Source: Nitrospiraceae bacterium | GTDB taxonomy: Bacteria > Nitrospirota > Thermodesulfovibrionia > UBA6902 | Direction of reading: 5' to 3' | Assembly (NCBI GenBank): GCA_003599505.1 | Contig: QZKO01000020.1 | Coordinates: 1-36,740 of the forward strand | Length of the DNA: 36,740 nucleotides | Shown here: positions 7,315-15,202 of the stretch, one piece after another | Numbering within the stretch: the stretch's first letter is position 1 | How the letters are laid out: each line of letters begins with the position of its first letter | Notes under the pieces: generated by a model | Told to the model about the DNA's origin: nothing | The model's input: only the letters and a program-made list of their open reading frames with translations | Databases searched by the model: none | Program-made: the position numbers and the translations under genes

Positions 7315-9009
7315 ATGCCTTCCGACCGGGTCCTCGAAGAGATAAAAAACAGGATTGATATCGTTGACCTGATATCCGAATATGTGCACCTGAAACACGC
7401 CGGCCAGAACTGGAAAGGGCTTTGTCCGTTTCACTCGGAAAAGACCCCGTCCTTCACTGTAAGTCCGTCAAAACAGATATATCACTGTTTCGGATGCAAC
7501 AGCGGCGGGGATATTTTCTCCTTCCTCCTGAAATATGAGAATGTGACTTTCCCGGAAGCCGTCAGCATGCTCGCCAAAAAGGCCGGCGTTACATTAAAGG
7601 CCGCTCAAAAGGACACCGTCTGGACCGGAGAAAAAGAAGTACTGCTCAACATGCACAGGGATGCTGTTTCATGTTTCCAGCAGCACCTCGCGAAAAACGC
7701 AAAGGCGGATGAATACCTCACCAAACGCGGGATCACCCCTGAAGCACGTAAGCTCTTTTCCCTCGGATACGCTCCACGCGCCTGGGACTCACTCCTGACG
7801 TATCTCACACGCAAAGGTTATAAGGCGGAGATGATTAAAAAAGCCGGGCTTGTCATACAGGGGACAAAAGGCGTTTATGACACGTTCAGGGACCGGATAA
7901 TGTTTCCTATTTATGACCTGAAAGGAGACGTGATCGCCTTCGGCGGCAGGTCCATAGACGGAGACGAGCCGAAGTATCTGAACTCTCCCGAGACGATTAT
8001 TTTCAACAAGCGAAGGGTCCTCTACGGTCTTAATCAGGCCAGGGAACCGATAAAGAAAGAAGGGCGCGCAATATTCATGGAAGGGTATCTCGACGTGATC
8101 ACCGCCCACCTGCACGGCTTTACAAACTCTGTAGCGCCCCTCGGGACCGCGTTTACACAAGAGCACGGAAAGCTGATAAAGCGGTTTGTTGAAGACGTCA
8201 TTCTTGCTTTTGACAACGATGAGGCAGGCAGGAAAGCAGCCGGAAACGCTGCGAGTATATTGCTGGAAGCGGGACTCAACGTAAAGATACTTTCCTGCCC
8301 GGAGAATGAGGACCCGGACAGCCTGCTGAGGAAAAAAGGCAAGGAGGCCTTTCAGGAACTGCTTCAGGAACCGTTAACGATCATTGATTTCTACATGCTT
8401 CAGAAGCAGGATAAGCGTCTGACAGCGCGGCAGGCGATTGAGACAATCTCAAGAATTCCGGACAGGATTTTGCAGGGTTATTATGTGAAACTGCTTTCCG
8501 AAAGGTTAAGGGTTAACGAGTTTTTTATTATAGAGGAGCTGAAGAAGCTTAAGAAGACCGGCAAAGGTGAAAACGATAAAACTCCCCTGAAACCTTCTGC
8601 AAGGACAAAGCCTCTTAATGAAGTGTATATAATCAAGCTGTTGCTGCAATTGCCTGAAAGAGCGGATGAAATTTCCGGTTTCATTTCGGCGGAGGACTTC
8701 AGGGACCCGGCAACAAGGGCGGTATTCGGGAAAATAAAGGAAGGTGTTAGAGATTTCAATGAACTGCTCTCACAGTGTGAAGGGGAAGAGAAAGACTTCC
8801 TTACCGAAGTTTCTATGAGAGAAGATATTGAAAATCCGGATAAGGCCCTTGAGGACTGCATGAACCGGATAAGCGGGAATAAAAGGAAGCTTTTGCTGCA
8901 GGAATTGCAGAATAAAATAAGGGAAGCGGAATCAAAGAAGGATTTCAACCTCCTGAAATCACTCCAGACCGAGCAGCATAAGCTGTTACGGATCAGGGGT
9001 AATCCATAA
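7315..9009 (+). CDS. dnaG: DNA primase DnaG
   Basis: 564 residues. The N-terminal CHC2 zinc finger has C37, H40, C58 and C61 (LCPFH ... YHCFGC). The central primase core contains the TOPRIM acidic residues E256-G-Y-L-D260 and D300-N-D302. The C-terminal third (from about 430) is the poorly conserved helicase-binding region. It synthesises RNA primers at the replication fork. No Shine-Dalgarno sequence is visible upstream; instead a heptamer array and a possible -10 box lie immediately before the ATG, suggesting a leaderless message. In many bacteria rpoD follows dnaG; here it does not, and a small Cys-rich gene and rpmE follow. Confidence 0.96.
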   Translation: MPSDRVLEEIKNRIDIVDLISEYVHLKHAGQNWKGLCPFHSEKTPSFTVSPSKQIYHCFGCNSGGDIFSFLLKYENVTFPEAVSMLAKKAGVTLKAAQKDTVWTGEKEVLLNMHRDAVSCFQQHLAKNAKADEYLTKRGITPEARKLFSLGYAPRAWDSLLTYLTRKGYKAEMIKKAGLVIQGTKGVYDTFRDRIMFPIYDLKGDVIAFGGRSIDGDEPKYLNSPETIIFNKRRVLYGLNQAREPIKKEGRAIFMEGYLDVITAHLHGFTNSVAPLGTAFTQEHGKLIKRFVEDVILAFDNDEAGRKAAGNAASILLEAGLNVKILSCPENEDPDSLLRKKGKEAFQELLQEPLTIIDFYMLQKQDKRLTARQAIETISRIPDRILQGYYVKLLSERLRVNEFFIIEELKKLKKTGKGENDKTPLKPSARTKPLNEVYIIKLLLQLPERADEISGFISAEDFRDPATRAVFGKIKEGVRDFNELLSQCEGEEKDFLTEVSMREDIENPDKALEDCMNRISGNKRKLLLQELQNKIREAESKKDFNLLKSLQTEQHKLLRIRGNP

Positions 9010-9021
9010 ATTGCCGCTGTT

Positions 9022-9050
9022 TTGCAAGAACCGGCAAACAGGTATAAAAT
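9022..9050 (+). promoter_or_regulatory. Putative promoter of the small Cys-rich gene
   Basis: TTGCAA (9022-9027) and TAAAAT (9045-9050) are separated by 17 bp, and the ATG of the next gene begins only seven bases on, at 9057. There is no Shine-Dalgarno sequence, consistent with a leaderless transcript. Confidence 0.5.
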
Positions 9051-9056
9051 AAAATC

Positions 9057-9263
9057 ATGAAAGACCCTTTCATGAAGAAATGCTTTGCTGTTGATACAGG
9101 AAAGCTCCACCTGCCGTGCCCTTACCGGGAAAGGACTGAAATCAATATCCATGTAGTAGTAAAAGACGGATACTGCTATCGCTCAGAGGAATGTCCGATT
9201 ATCTGGTGCAAATTTAACCGGATCCAGACCGACATCGACTCCCTGATTTCCCTCATCTGGTAA
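9057..9263 (+). CDS. Small cysteine-containing protein of unknown function
   Basis: 68 residues. I do not recognise the family. Five Cys are visible: one at position 9 (KKCFAV), one in LPCPY (21), and three in a tight group YCYRSEECPIIWC; the last four could bind a metal ion. No signal peptide or membrane segment is seen. A second in-frame ATG at 9072 gives a 63-residue version. It lies between dnaG and rpmE on the same strand with its own plausible promoter and no ribosome site. Cys spacing and the conserved-looking short length argue for a real gene, but the function is open. Confidence 0.6.
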   Translation: MKDPFMKKCFAVDTGKLHLPCPYRERTEINIHVVVKDGYCYRSEECPIIWCKFNRIQTDIDSLISLIW

Positions 9264-9280
9264 ACAATAAATCACACATA

Positions 9281-9310
9281 TTGAAAAAAATTTATTTACT
9301 CTGCTATAGT
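9281..9310 (+). promoter_or_regulatory. Promoter of rpmE
   Basis: TTGAAA (9281-9286), 18-bp spacer, TATAGT (9305-9310). A GGAGG ribosome site (9318-9322) follows, six bases before the rpmE ATG at 9329. Confidence 0.65.
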
Positions 9311-9328
9311 TAAGGTCGGAGGTTAATT

Positions 9329-9529
9329 ATGAAACAGGGAATTCATCCGGAAACTAAAGAAGTAAAAGCTGTATGCGCCTGCGGGTCGTCTTTTGCAACA
9401 AGGTCTACCCAGGCCTCCATACATGTTGATATTTGCTCCAGTTGCCATCCCTTTTTTACCGGCAAGCAGAAACTGGTCGATGCCGAGGGAAGGGTAGAGA
9501 AGTTCAAAAAGAAATACGCAAAGAAGTAG
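9329..9529 (+). CDS. rpmE: 50S ribosomal protein L31, zinc-binding form
   Basis: 66 residues. MKQGIHPE at the start and the [17 protein letters not shown] segment are diagnostic of bL31. Cys at positions 16, 18, 36 and 39 (CAC ... CSSC) mark the zinc-containing (C+) form, which can serve as a cellular zinc store. It has its own promoter, a good ribosome site and a strong downstream terminator, so it is probably a monocistronic unit ahead of the DUF1385-prfA-prmC block, an order common in bacteria. Confidence 0.97.
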   Translation: MKQGIHPETKEVKAVCACGSSFATRSTQASIHVDICSSCHPFFTGKQKLVDAEGRVEKFKKKYAKK

Positions 9530-9536
9530 CGTAACC

Positions 9537-9587
9537 AAAAAGGGAAACCCGCTTTATATTTTTATGTACAGCGCGTTTCCCTTTTTT
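9537..9587 (+). terminator. Rho-independent terminator after rpmE
   Basis: The stem AAAAAGGGAAAC..CGC (9537-9552) pairs with GCG.CGTTTCCCTTTTT (9571-9586) with one small mismatch region, followed by a run of six T. It begins just after the rpmE stop codon. Confidence 0.85.
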
Positions 9588-9605
9588 ATTGTTAAAATCA
9601 GGGAA

Positions 9606-9757
9606 AACCACAGAGACGCGGAGGGCTATAAATTCGAAGCACGAAACACGAAATTCGAAACAATATCAAATGACAGAAATTCGAATGTTCCAAACAGGCA
9701 AGGTTTCGGGCCTTCGGATTTTTCATGTCTTACTCCGTGACTCAGTGCCTCTGTGTT
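9606..9757. repeat. Degenerate intergenic repeat element with inverted ends
   Basis: The left end AACCACAGAGACGCGGAG (9606-9623) is a partial inverted match to the right end CTCCGTGACTCAG..CTCTGTGTT (9733-9757). Between them, AAATTCGAA-like and CACGAAA-like words recur (AAATTCGAA about 9630, CACGAAA twice, AAATTCGAA twice more). The element fills the space between the rpmE terminator and the next gene and contains no convincing ORF. Similar word-repeat elements appear elsewhere in this window. Confidence 0.6.
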
Positions 9758-9772
9758 AAAAATGAGGTAAAT

Positions 9773-10657
9773 ATGAAAGACATAGGCGGACAGGCGGTAA
9801 TCGAAGGCGTAATGATGAGGGCGGGAAACGTGTGGACGGTTGCCGTCAGAAACCCTGAAAAAGAGATTGTGATCAAAAAAGAAGGCGTCCGTGTGCTGCC
9901 CAGGCCCCTGAGACTGCCGTTGGTGCGCGGAGTTGTAGCGCTGGCCCAGTCCCTTTCCATCGGCATCAGGGCGCTTCTTTACTCTGCTGAGGCATCCGGA
10001 CATGAGGAGGAAAAACCTTCTCCGGCATCATTATTTTTCACCGTTTTTGTCGCGGTTACAATAGGAATCGCCCTGTTTTTATTGTTCCCTCTTTACGCGA
10101 CCAAGCTGTTGGGGTCCCTGTTCAGCTCTATTAATGAAAGCTCACTGGCATTTAATTTTACTGACGGAATCATCAGGGTGCTGGTTTTCCTGATTTATAT
10201 CCTGTCGATAAATATGAGCAAGGATATACGGAGAGTATTTGAATACCACGGAGCGGAACATAAAACAGTCAATGCGTATGAGGCAGGCGAGGAGCTCATA
10301 CCCGGGAATATCGAAAAATACAGCGTCCTCCACCCGCGCTGCGGGACGAGCTTTCTGCTTATTGTCATGATGCTGAGCATACTGGTCTTTTCGATGGTCC
10401 CGAAGGACTGGCATTTTACCGGGAAATTCTTATCGAGGCTGGTCCTCATTCCGCTCATAGCCGGATTGTCTTATGAATTTATCAAATTTTCATCAAAGAG
10501 GATGAAGAACCCTCTTATCCGGTTTGCGGCGGCGCCGGGGCTGTGGCTTCAGAAATTGACAACCGGCGAACCGTCGCGCGACCAGATAGAGGTCGCCGTA
10601 AGGGCGCTGAACGAAGTATTGGAAGCAGGAGAGAAAGAAATCGATGTTGTTGGATAA
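9773..10657 (+). CDS. DUF1385 integral membrane protein (YqhQ-like)
   Basis: 294 residues from ATG 9773, chosen because GAGGT lies just upstream; an earlier in-frame codon at 9725 falls in the intergenic repeat. The start [16 protein letters not shown], the [14 protein letters not shown] block and [12 protein letters not shown] are the family signatures. Several hydrophobic segments (for example residues about 90-125, 140-160, 205-260) place it in the inner membrane. Its biochemical role is unknown in any organism. The 3' end overlaps prfA by 14 bases, and the DUF1385-prfA-prmC order is conserved in many bacteria, hinting at a role tied to translation or envelope homeostasis. Confidence 0.9.
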   Translation: MKDIGGQAVIEGVMMRAGNVWTVAVRNPEKEIVIKKEGVRVLPRPLRLPLVRGVVALAQSLSIGIRALLYSAEASGHEEEKPSPASLFFTVFVAVTIGIALFLLFPLYATKLLGSLFSSINESSLAFNFTDGIIRVLVFLIYILSINMSKDIRRVFEYHGAEHKTVNAYEAGEELIPGNIEKYSVLHPRCGTSFLLIVMMLSILVFSMVPKDWHFTGKFLSRLVLIPLIAGLSYEFIKFSSKRMKNPLIRFAAAPGLWLQKLTTGEPSRDQIEVAVRALNEVLEAGEKEIDVVG

Positions 10658-11711
10658 ACTTGAAGAAATCGAAAATAAATATAATGAGCTGACGCGTCTT
10701 CTGTCGGACCCGGAAATCTTTTCGGATTATACCAGAAGCCAAAAATACTCAAAAGAAAGGTCCGACCTTGAGGAAATTGTGGAAAAGATCAGGGAATACA
10801 AAAAGACGCTCTCCGGCATGCAGGAGGCTGAGGAAATCCTGGGCGCGCCGGGAGATGACGGCCTGAAGGAACTTGCCGTGGCGGAGCTCGAAGAACTGAA
10901 AGAGAAAAAACCCCGCATCGAGGAAGAGATCAAACTCCTGCTCGTCCCCAAAGACCCCCGCGACGAAAAAAATATTATCCTTGAAATCAGGGCGGGCACA
11001 GGCGGGGATGAGGCCGCGCTGTTCGCGTATGACCTGTTCAGGATGTACACGAAATACGCGGAAAGCAGACGCTGGAAGGTCGAGATAATGGACATGAGTT
11101 CAACGGGGGTCGGCGGGATAAAAGAAGTCGTTGCTGAAATCCAGGGGAAGGGGGCTTACAGCCGCATGAAATACGAGAGCGGCACGCACCGCGTGCAAAG
11201 GGTGCCGGCAACAGAGACCTCCGGCAGGATACACACTTCCGCTGCAACCGTTGCCGTATTGCCGGAAGCTGAGGAAGTTGATATCAAAGTGGAAGAAAAG
11301 GACCTGCGCGTGGACACCTTCTGCTCCTCCGGCCCCGGAGGACAGGGAGTAAATACGACATATTCCGCCGTAAGAATCGTGCACGTCCCGACAGGCCTGG
11401 TCGTCTCCTGCCAGGACAGCCGCTCGCAGATCAAGAACAGGGAAAAGGCGATGAAGGTCCTGCGTTCAAGACTCTATGAAGTAGAGATTGAGAAGCAGGA
11501 GCGGGAGAGGTCCCAGGAGAGAAAATCACAGGTGGGCAGCGGCGACAGGAGCGAAAGGATAAGGACCTACAATTTCCCGCAGAACAGGGTGACAGACCAC
11601 AGGATAGGAGTTACCCTTCACAAGCTGTCGGTTATCCTCGAAGGACAATTAGACGAAATCATCGACCACCTTATCGCACATTATCAGGCTGAAAAGCTGA
11701 AAGAAATTTAG
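10644..11711 (+). CDS. prfA: Peptide chain release factor 1
   Basis: 355 residues. The stop-codon recognition tripeptide P188-A189-T190 identifies RF1 (UAA/UAG) rather than RF2, and G232-G233-Q234 is the peptidyl-transferase-centre motif whose Gln is methylated by PrmC. The conserved [17 protein letters not shown] segment is also present. It acts on the ribosome at termination. An AGGAGAG-like ribosome site lies inside the end of the upstream DUF1385 gene. The methyltransferase gene prmC follows after ten bases. Confidence 0.97.
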   Translation: MLLDKLEEIENKYNELTRLLSDPEIFSDYTRSQKYSKERSDLEEIVEKIREYKKTLSGMQEAEEILGAPGDDGLKELAVAELEELKEKKPRIEEEIKLLLVPKDPRDEKNIILEIRAGTGGDEAALFAYDLFRMYTKYAESRRWKVEIMDMSSTGVGGIKEVVAEIQGKGAYSRMKYESGTHRVQRVPATETSGRIHTSAATVAVLPEAEEVDIKVEEKDLRVDTFCSSGPGGQGVNTTYSAVRIVHVPTGLVVSCQDSRSQIKNREKAMKVLRSRLYEVEIEKQERERSQERKSQVGSGDRSERIRTYNFPQNRVTDHRIGVTLHKLSVILEGQLDEIIDHLIAHYQAEKLKEI

Positions 11712-11721
11712 AAACGGGGTT

Positions 11722-12606
11722 ATGAAAGCCCTCGATAAACTTAAAGAAATCTCAACAATCCTTGCCTCCCATGCCAGCGAACCTCCAGACAAAGAAGCTG
11801 AAATAATTCTGCTCCACTCGAGCAATCTTGACCTCGTCACCCTTTACCGCGACAACCCCGAACTCACCCCGGAACAGATAAACGCGATCGACCGGATCGT
11901 TGTTAGAAGGACCAATCACGAACCCTTGCAGTATATCACCGGGTATGTGGATTTCATGGGACTGAAATTACTTGTCGGCAAAGGCGTCCTCATTCCGCGT
12001 CCCGAGACAGAGCTTATGGCGGAGAATGCGACAAATAAAGTAGGGGCGATTCATGAATCGCCCCTACATATCCTCGACCTCTGCACAGGCAGCGGTTGTC
12101 TTGCGCTTGCACTTGCAAAGGGATTCCCTGATGCAATGGTTTACGGCGTTGATATATCAGAGACCGCTTTGTCATATGCAAGAAGAAATGCGGAATTGAA
12201 TGAGATCAGCAACGTTTCGTTCATTAGAGGGAATCTTTTTGGTCCATTTCAAAATCCCCCTGTCTCCCCCTTTTCCAAAGGGGGACTTATATCCCCCTCA
12301 AATTTCTTCGATCTCATCATCTCAAACCCCCCTTACATAAAATCTGAAGACATTAAGGACCTCCAGCCGGAAATCAAAGACTGGGAACCACAGAACGCCC
12401 TTGACGGCGGACCGGACGGGCTCGGTTATTACAGGATTATAATTCCAGCATCGCGGCAATTTCTCAAACCCAATGGGATGCTTATGCTTGAGCTCGGTAT
12501 AGATTGCGCTGGTCCGGTAACCGCTATGCTGAAAGACGCAGGGTATAAGACCATTGAATTAATAAAAGATTACGCAGGGGTTAGAAGGATAGCGGTTGCG
12601 GCTTGA
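11722..12606 (+). CDS. prmC: Release-factor glutamine methyltransferase PrmC with two repeat-derived insertions
   Basis: 294 residues. The N-terminal helical domain (to about 90) is followed by a SAM methyltransferase: GVLIPRPETELM, motif I D119-LCTGSGC, and the substrate motif N202-P-P-Y205. It methylates the GGQ glutamine of the release factor encoded just upstream. Two stretches do not look like family sequence and coincide with DNA repeats: residues about 107-115 (VGAIHESPL) are encoded by the perfect palindrome at 12040-12067, and residues about 178-192 (NPPVSPFSKGGLISP) by a C/G-run inverted repeat at 12253-12296. Both lie in loops, ahead of motif I and ahead of NPPY, and keep the frame, so the enzyme is probably functional. 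Confidence 0.93.
   Translation: MKALDKLKEISTILASHASEPPDKEAEIILLHSSNLDLVTLYRDNPELTPEQINAIDRIVVRRTNHEPLQYITGYVDFMGLKLLVGKGVLIPRPETELMAENATNKVGAIHESPLHILDLCTGSGCLALALAKGFPDAMVYGVDISETALSYARRNAELNEISNVSFIRGNLFGPFQNPPVSPFSKGGLISPSNFFDLIISNPPYIKSEDIKDLQPEIKDWEPQNALDGGPDGLGYYRIIIPASRQFLKPNGMLMLELGIDCAGPVTAMLKDAGYKTIELIKDYAGVRRIAVAA
12040..12067. repeat. 28-bp perfect palindrome inside prmC
   Basis: The half-site GTAGGGGCGATTCA is followed by its exact complement with no spacer. A near-identical copy (A in place of G at position 9, with the matching change in the other arm) is at 29312-29339. Here it is read in frame within prmC. Confidence 0.9.
12253..12298. repeat. C/G-run inverted repeat element inside prmC
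   Basis: CCCCCTTT (12266-12273) and AAAGGGGG (12277-12284) form an 8-bp stem with a 3-nt loop, flanked on both sides by ATCCCCC words (12254-12260 and 12291-12297). The element is read in frame within prmC and is unlike the surrounding coding sequence. Confidence 0.7.
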
Positions 12607-12643
12607 GGGGGCGACTGTGATAACATAACTCAGGTATTGCGTC

Positions 12644-14497
12644 ATGAATGAAATAAGCTGCAGGGTCGTAAAAACCTTTCTCGATTATGTAAGAAACACC
12701 AGGCCGGAATTCCTGCCGGCCCTCCTTTCCGGCATCCCCTTTGACGAACATTATCTTACCGATCCGGACAACTGGATCCCCTGGGACGTTGAACGTCTTC
12801 TGGAAGAAAGACTGGCCCATCTCTATGAAGACGACATGATCATGTTCAAGATCGGAAAAAGTATACTTACGTATAAATCCGTCGGTATAGTAAACATACT
12901 CTTCAACCTCTTTATAACCCCGGAGCGGCTTATCCGGTATACCCCGAGGATAGCGCAGTATTTCACCAAAGACGTGGTCATGATCAACGTCGTCGAAACG
13001 ACCCGTGAGAGCGCCGTTGTTGAATTGAAGATACAGGGGAAGCAGACAAGAGGCGCATGCCTGTACAATCAGGGGTTGTACAGCATATTCACGGAGCTTT
13101 TCGGCCTGGAGCCCGCGGAGGTCTCGGAAGTACAGTGTGTTGTGCGCCCGGATGAAATCGGCAGGCATAACGGCATGTACTACCGCGTAGATGAAAACAG
13201 AAACGTTTTTGAATCAGGTCAGCCCGGAAAGGAGGGCAGGATTGTCGGTGTCGTCGCCGAGAATGTCTCCTTCCGGATTAACGGAGTTACTTTCGGAGCG
13301 GAGAGCTGCGTATACAGGTTAAGATGGGAAAACAGGATAATCCGGCTTGCCGGAAGGACCGCGGGGAAAAAGCAGGCGTTGAATGAAGCCCTGCAGCACC
13401 TCGATGAAAACCACAGGAAGCTTCAGGCGGCATACGAGCGTCTCTGGAAATCGGAGGCAAGGTACCGTGATCTGATGGAAAACGCGAGCGACATTATCTG
13501 TTTTGTCGACTCGGCAGGCATCATCACATCGCTTAACAGAAAAGGGCTTGATCTCTCCGGATATACAACTGATGAAGTCGTCGGACAACATTTTCTTTCT
13601 TTTGTAGACGATAAATACAAGAGGGGCGCGTTCCTGAGGTTCAGAAGGGCCTTTCGTCCTCTGTCGGGGCCCTTTGAACTGGTCATCAGGACAAAGAGCT
13701 CCGGCCTGCTGATCCTCTCTGCAAATTCCAACCCTGTGCAGGAGGGAAAAGACGCTGTAGGCCTGATGATTATAGCGAGGGACATAACAGAGGAGAGGGA
13801 AATCGGCGCGCGCCTGATAGAGGCTGAGAGATTCGCGGCAAAGGGCATGGTTGTCGCCGAGATAGCCCACGAGATAAACAATTCTCTCGCCAATATCGAG
13901 ACCGCCCTGTTTATTGTTAATAATCTGAAAACAGACATCAGATACAAGCAGGACATTTTCAAGGATATGCACGAGGAGATCGAGAGGATGTCGGGTATTG
14001 TAAAGGGCATCCTCGAGGTGTACCGTTCCGATAACGCGGCCCTGCAGTCCGTAGACCTCAATACTGAAATACGGAAGGTGATCAATATGACCAAACGGAG
14101 ACTTGATGGAAAAGTCATCTCCATAGTCTCGAGCCTCTCCCCTGACATCCAGTCTGTCCCCTGCAATCCAGGGCATATAAAACAGATACTCCTGAACCTT
14201 ATCAGGAACGCGGAGGAGGCAGTTGCGCCGGCCTCCGGGAAACAGATCATTATAAGCACTTCCCAGGATAACGGCTTTGTCAGCCTGAGAGTAAAGGATA
14301 CAGGCTGCGGGATCCCCGGGCCTATGCTTGAAAAGGTATTTTCTCCCCTTTACACGTCCAAGACCGAAGGCTGCGGGTTCGGATTGTCCGTATGCAAACA
14401 GATAGCCAGAAAATACAACGGCAATATTACGATTGAAAGCGAGGTGGACAGGGGAACAACCGTAACCGTATCGTTTCCTGTAAAAAATTATGCCTGA
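12644..14497 (+). CDS. Sensor histidine kinase with novel N-terminal sensory domain and PAS domain
   Basis: 617 residues. Residues 1-230 form an N-terminal domain I cannot name with confidence; its layout (LFNLFITPERLIRYTPRIAQYFTKD and a later strand-rich segment) faintly recalls V4R/haem-NO-binding-like sensor domains. A short coiled coil (about 245-275) leads to a PAS domain (about 275-390). The kinase core has H409 in EIAHEINN, N-box LLNLIRNAEEAV, and G-boxes DTGCGIPGP and GCGFGLSVCK. No membrane segment is visible, so it is likely cytosolic. Its end overlaps the next gene, a LuxR-type response regulator, by eight bases, so they form a cognate pair. No clear ribosome site precedes ATG 12644. 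Confidence 0.9.
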   Translation: MNEISCRVVKTFLDYVRNTRPEFLPALLSGIPFDEHYLTDPDNWIPWDVERLLEERLAHLYEDDMIMFKIGKSILTYKSVGIVNILFNLFITPERLIRYTPRIAQYFTKDVVMINVVETTRESAVVELKIQGKQTRGACLYNQGLYSIFTELFGLEPAEVSEVQCVVRPDEIGRHNGMYYRVDENRNVFESGQPGKEGRIVGVVAENVSFRINGVTFGAESCVYRLRWENRIIRLAGRTAGKKQALNEALQHLDENHRKLQAAYERLWKSEARYRDLMENASDIICFVDSAGIITSLNRKGLDLSGYTTDEVVGQHFLSFVDDKYKRGAFLRFRRAFRPLSGPFELVIRTKSSGLLILSANSNPVQEGKDAVGLMIIARDITEEREIGARLIEAERFAAKGMVVAEIAHEINNSLANIETALFIVNNLKTDIRYKQDIFKDMHEEIERMSGIVKGILEVYRSDNAALQSVDLNTEIRKVINMTKRRLDGKVISIVSSLSPDIQSVPCNPGHIKQILLNLIRNAEEAVAPASGKQIIISTSQDNGFVSLRVKDTGCGIPGPMLEKVFSPLYTSKTEGCGFGLSVCKQIARKYNGNITIESEVDRGTTVTVSFPVKNYA

Positions 14498-15083
14498 CAT
14501 ACTGATTGCTGAAGACGAAGATGTGCTGAGGAGAAATCTGACATTCATCATGAACAGCTCCGGTTATGCCGCCGTATCCGCGAGGACGAGCGCCGACGCG
14601 ATAGAGCTTTTGAAGAAGAAACATTTCGACGTGGTAATCACCGACCTTGTCATGCCTGTCATGGGCGGGGGAGAACTTATAAAATATGTCTTTGAAAATT
14701 GTCCCGATATCGCGGTCATAATTATTACAGCCTATCCGAGCACGGACAGCGCGATCAACGCCGTCAAAAAGGGTGTGTTTGATTACTTTACCAAGCCGTT
14801 CAGGACAGAAGATATCCTGAACGCGGTCCGGAGGGCAATAGAACAGAAAAAGGAAGTGCCGTTTACCTGGGAAAAACTGAAACGCTTCGAGATCACGAAA
14901 AGGGAAGAGGGCCTGCTCAGGCTTCTTGTCGAAGAAGGCGTTTCTGAAAACAAGGAAATCGCGGACAGGCTCGGGATAAAAGTCACGACCGTCAAGCATC
15001 ATCTTGAAAACCTTTACAATAAATTCACCGCCAAAAACCGCGCCTCGCTGATCTCGGCCGTCATCAAAGCGCTGAGGCAATAA
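14490..15083 (+). CDS. Response regulator, receiver plus LuxR/GerE-type HTH
   Basis: 197 residues. The receiver domain spans about 1-118 with acidic pocket E8-D9-E10, phosphoacceptor D52 (VVITDLVMP) and the KPF lysine. The C-terminal part (about 130-195) is a LuxR-family helix-turn-helix: ITKREEGLLRLLVEEGVSENKEIADRLGIKVTTVKHHLENLYNKF. It should act as a DNA-binding transcriptional regulator phosphorylated by the upstream kinase, whose gene it overlaps. The ligase/acyltransferase pair immediately downstream on the same strand is a natural candidate target. Confidence 0.94.
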   Translation: MPDILIAEDEDVLRRNLTFIMNSSGYAAVSARTSADAIELLKKKHFDVVITDLVMPVMGGGELIKYVFENCPDIAVIIITAYPSTDSAINAVKKGVFDYFTKPFRTEDILNAVRRAIEQKKEVPFTWEKLKRFEITKREEGLLRLLVEEGVSENKEIADRLGIKVTTVKHHLENLYNKFTAKNRASLISAVIKALRQ

Positions 15084-15202
15084 CCCCATACCCTCCTTTT
15101 GGAGGATGCTTTTCCCGGGAAATTTCAGCCTCCTCCTGCCTTTGGAGGTTATAAATCCATCCTTTGTTTTGTTAATCTGAATCTTAAGAAGGGAAAACTT
15201 TT

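Noticed and set aside
13319-14551. 410-codon minus-strand ORF opposite the histidine kinase
   Set aside because: Long only because the kinase gene has few antisense stops; the kinase motifs H409, N-box and G-box fix the plus strand as coding.
15092-15148. Two small hairpins (CCTCC..GGAGG) after the LuxR-type regulator as a terminator pair
   Set aside because: The stems are only five base pairs and lack T-runs; they might mask GGAGG words, but no gene start uses them. Left as chance or weak structure.
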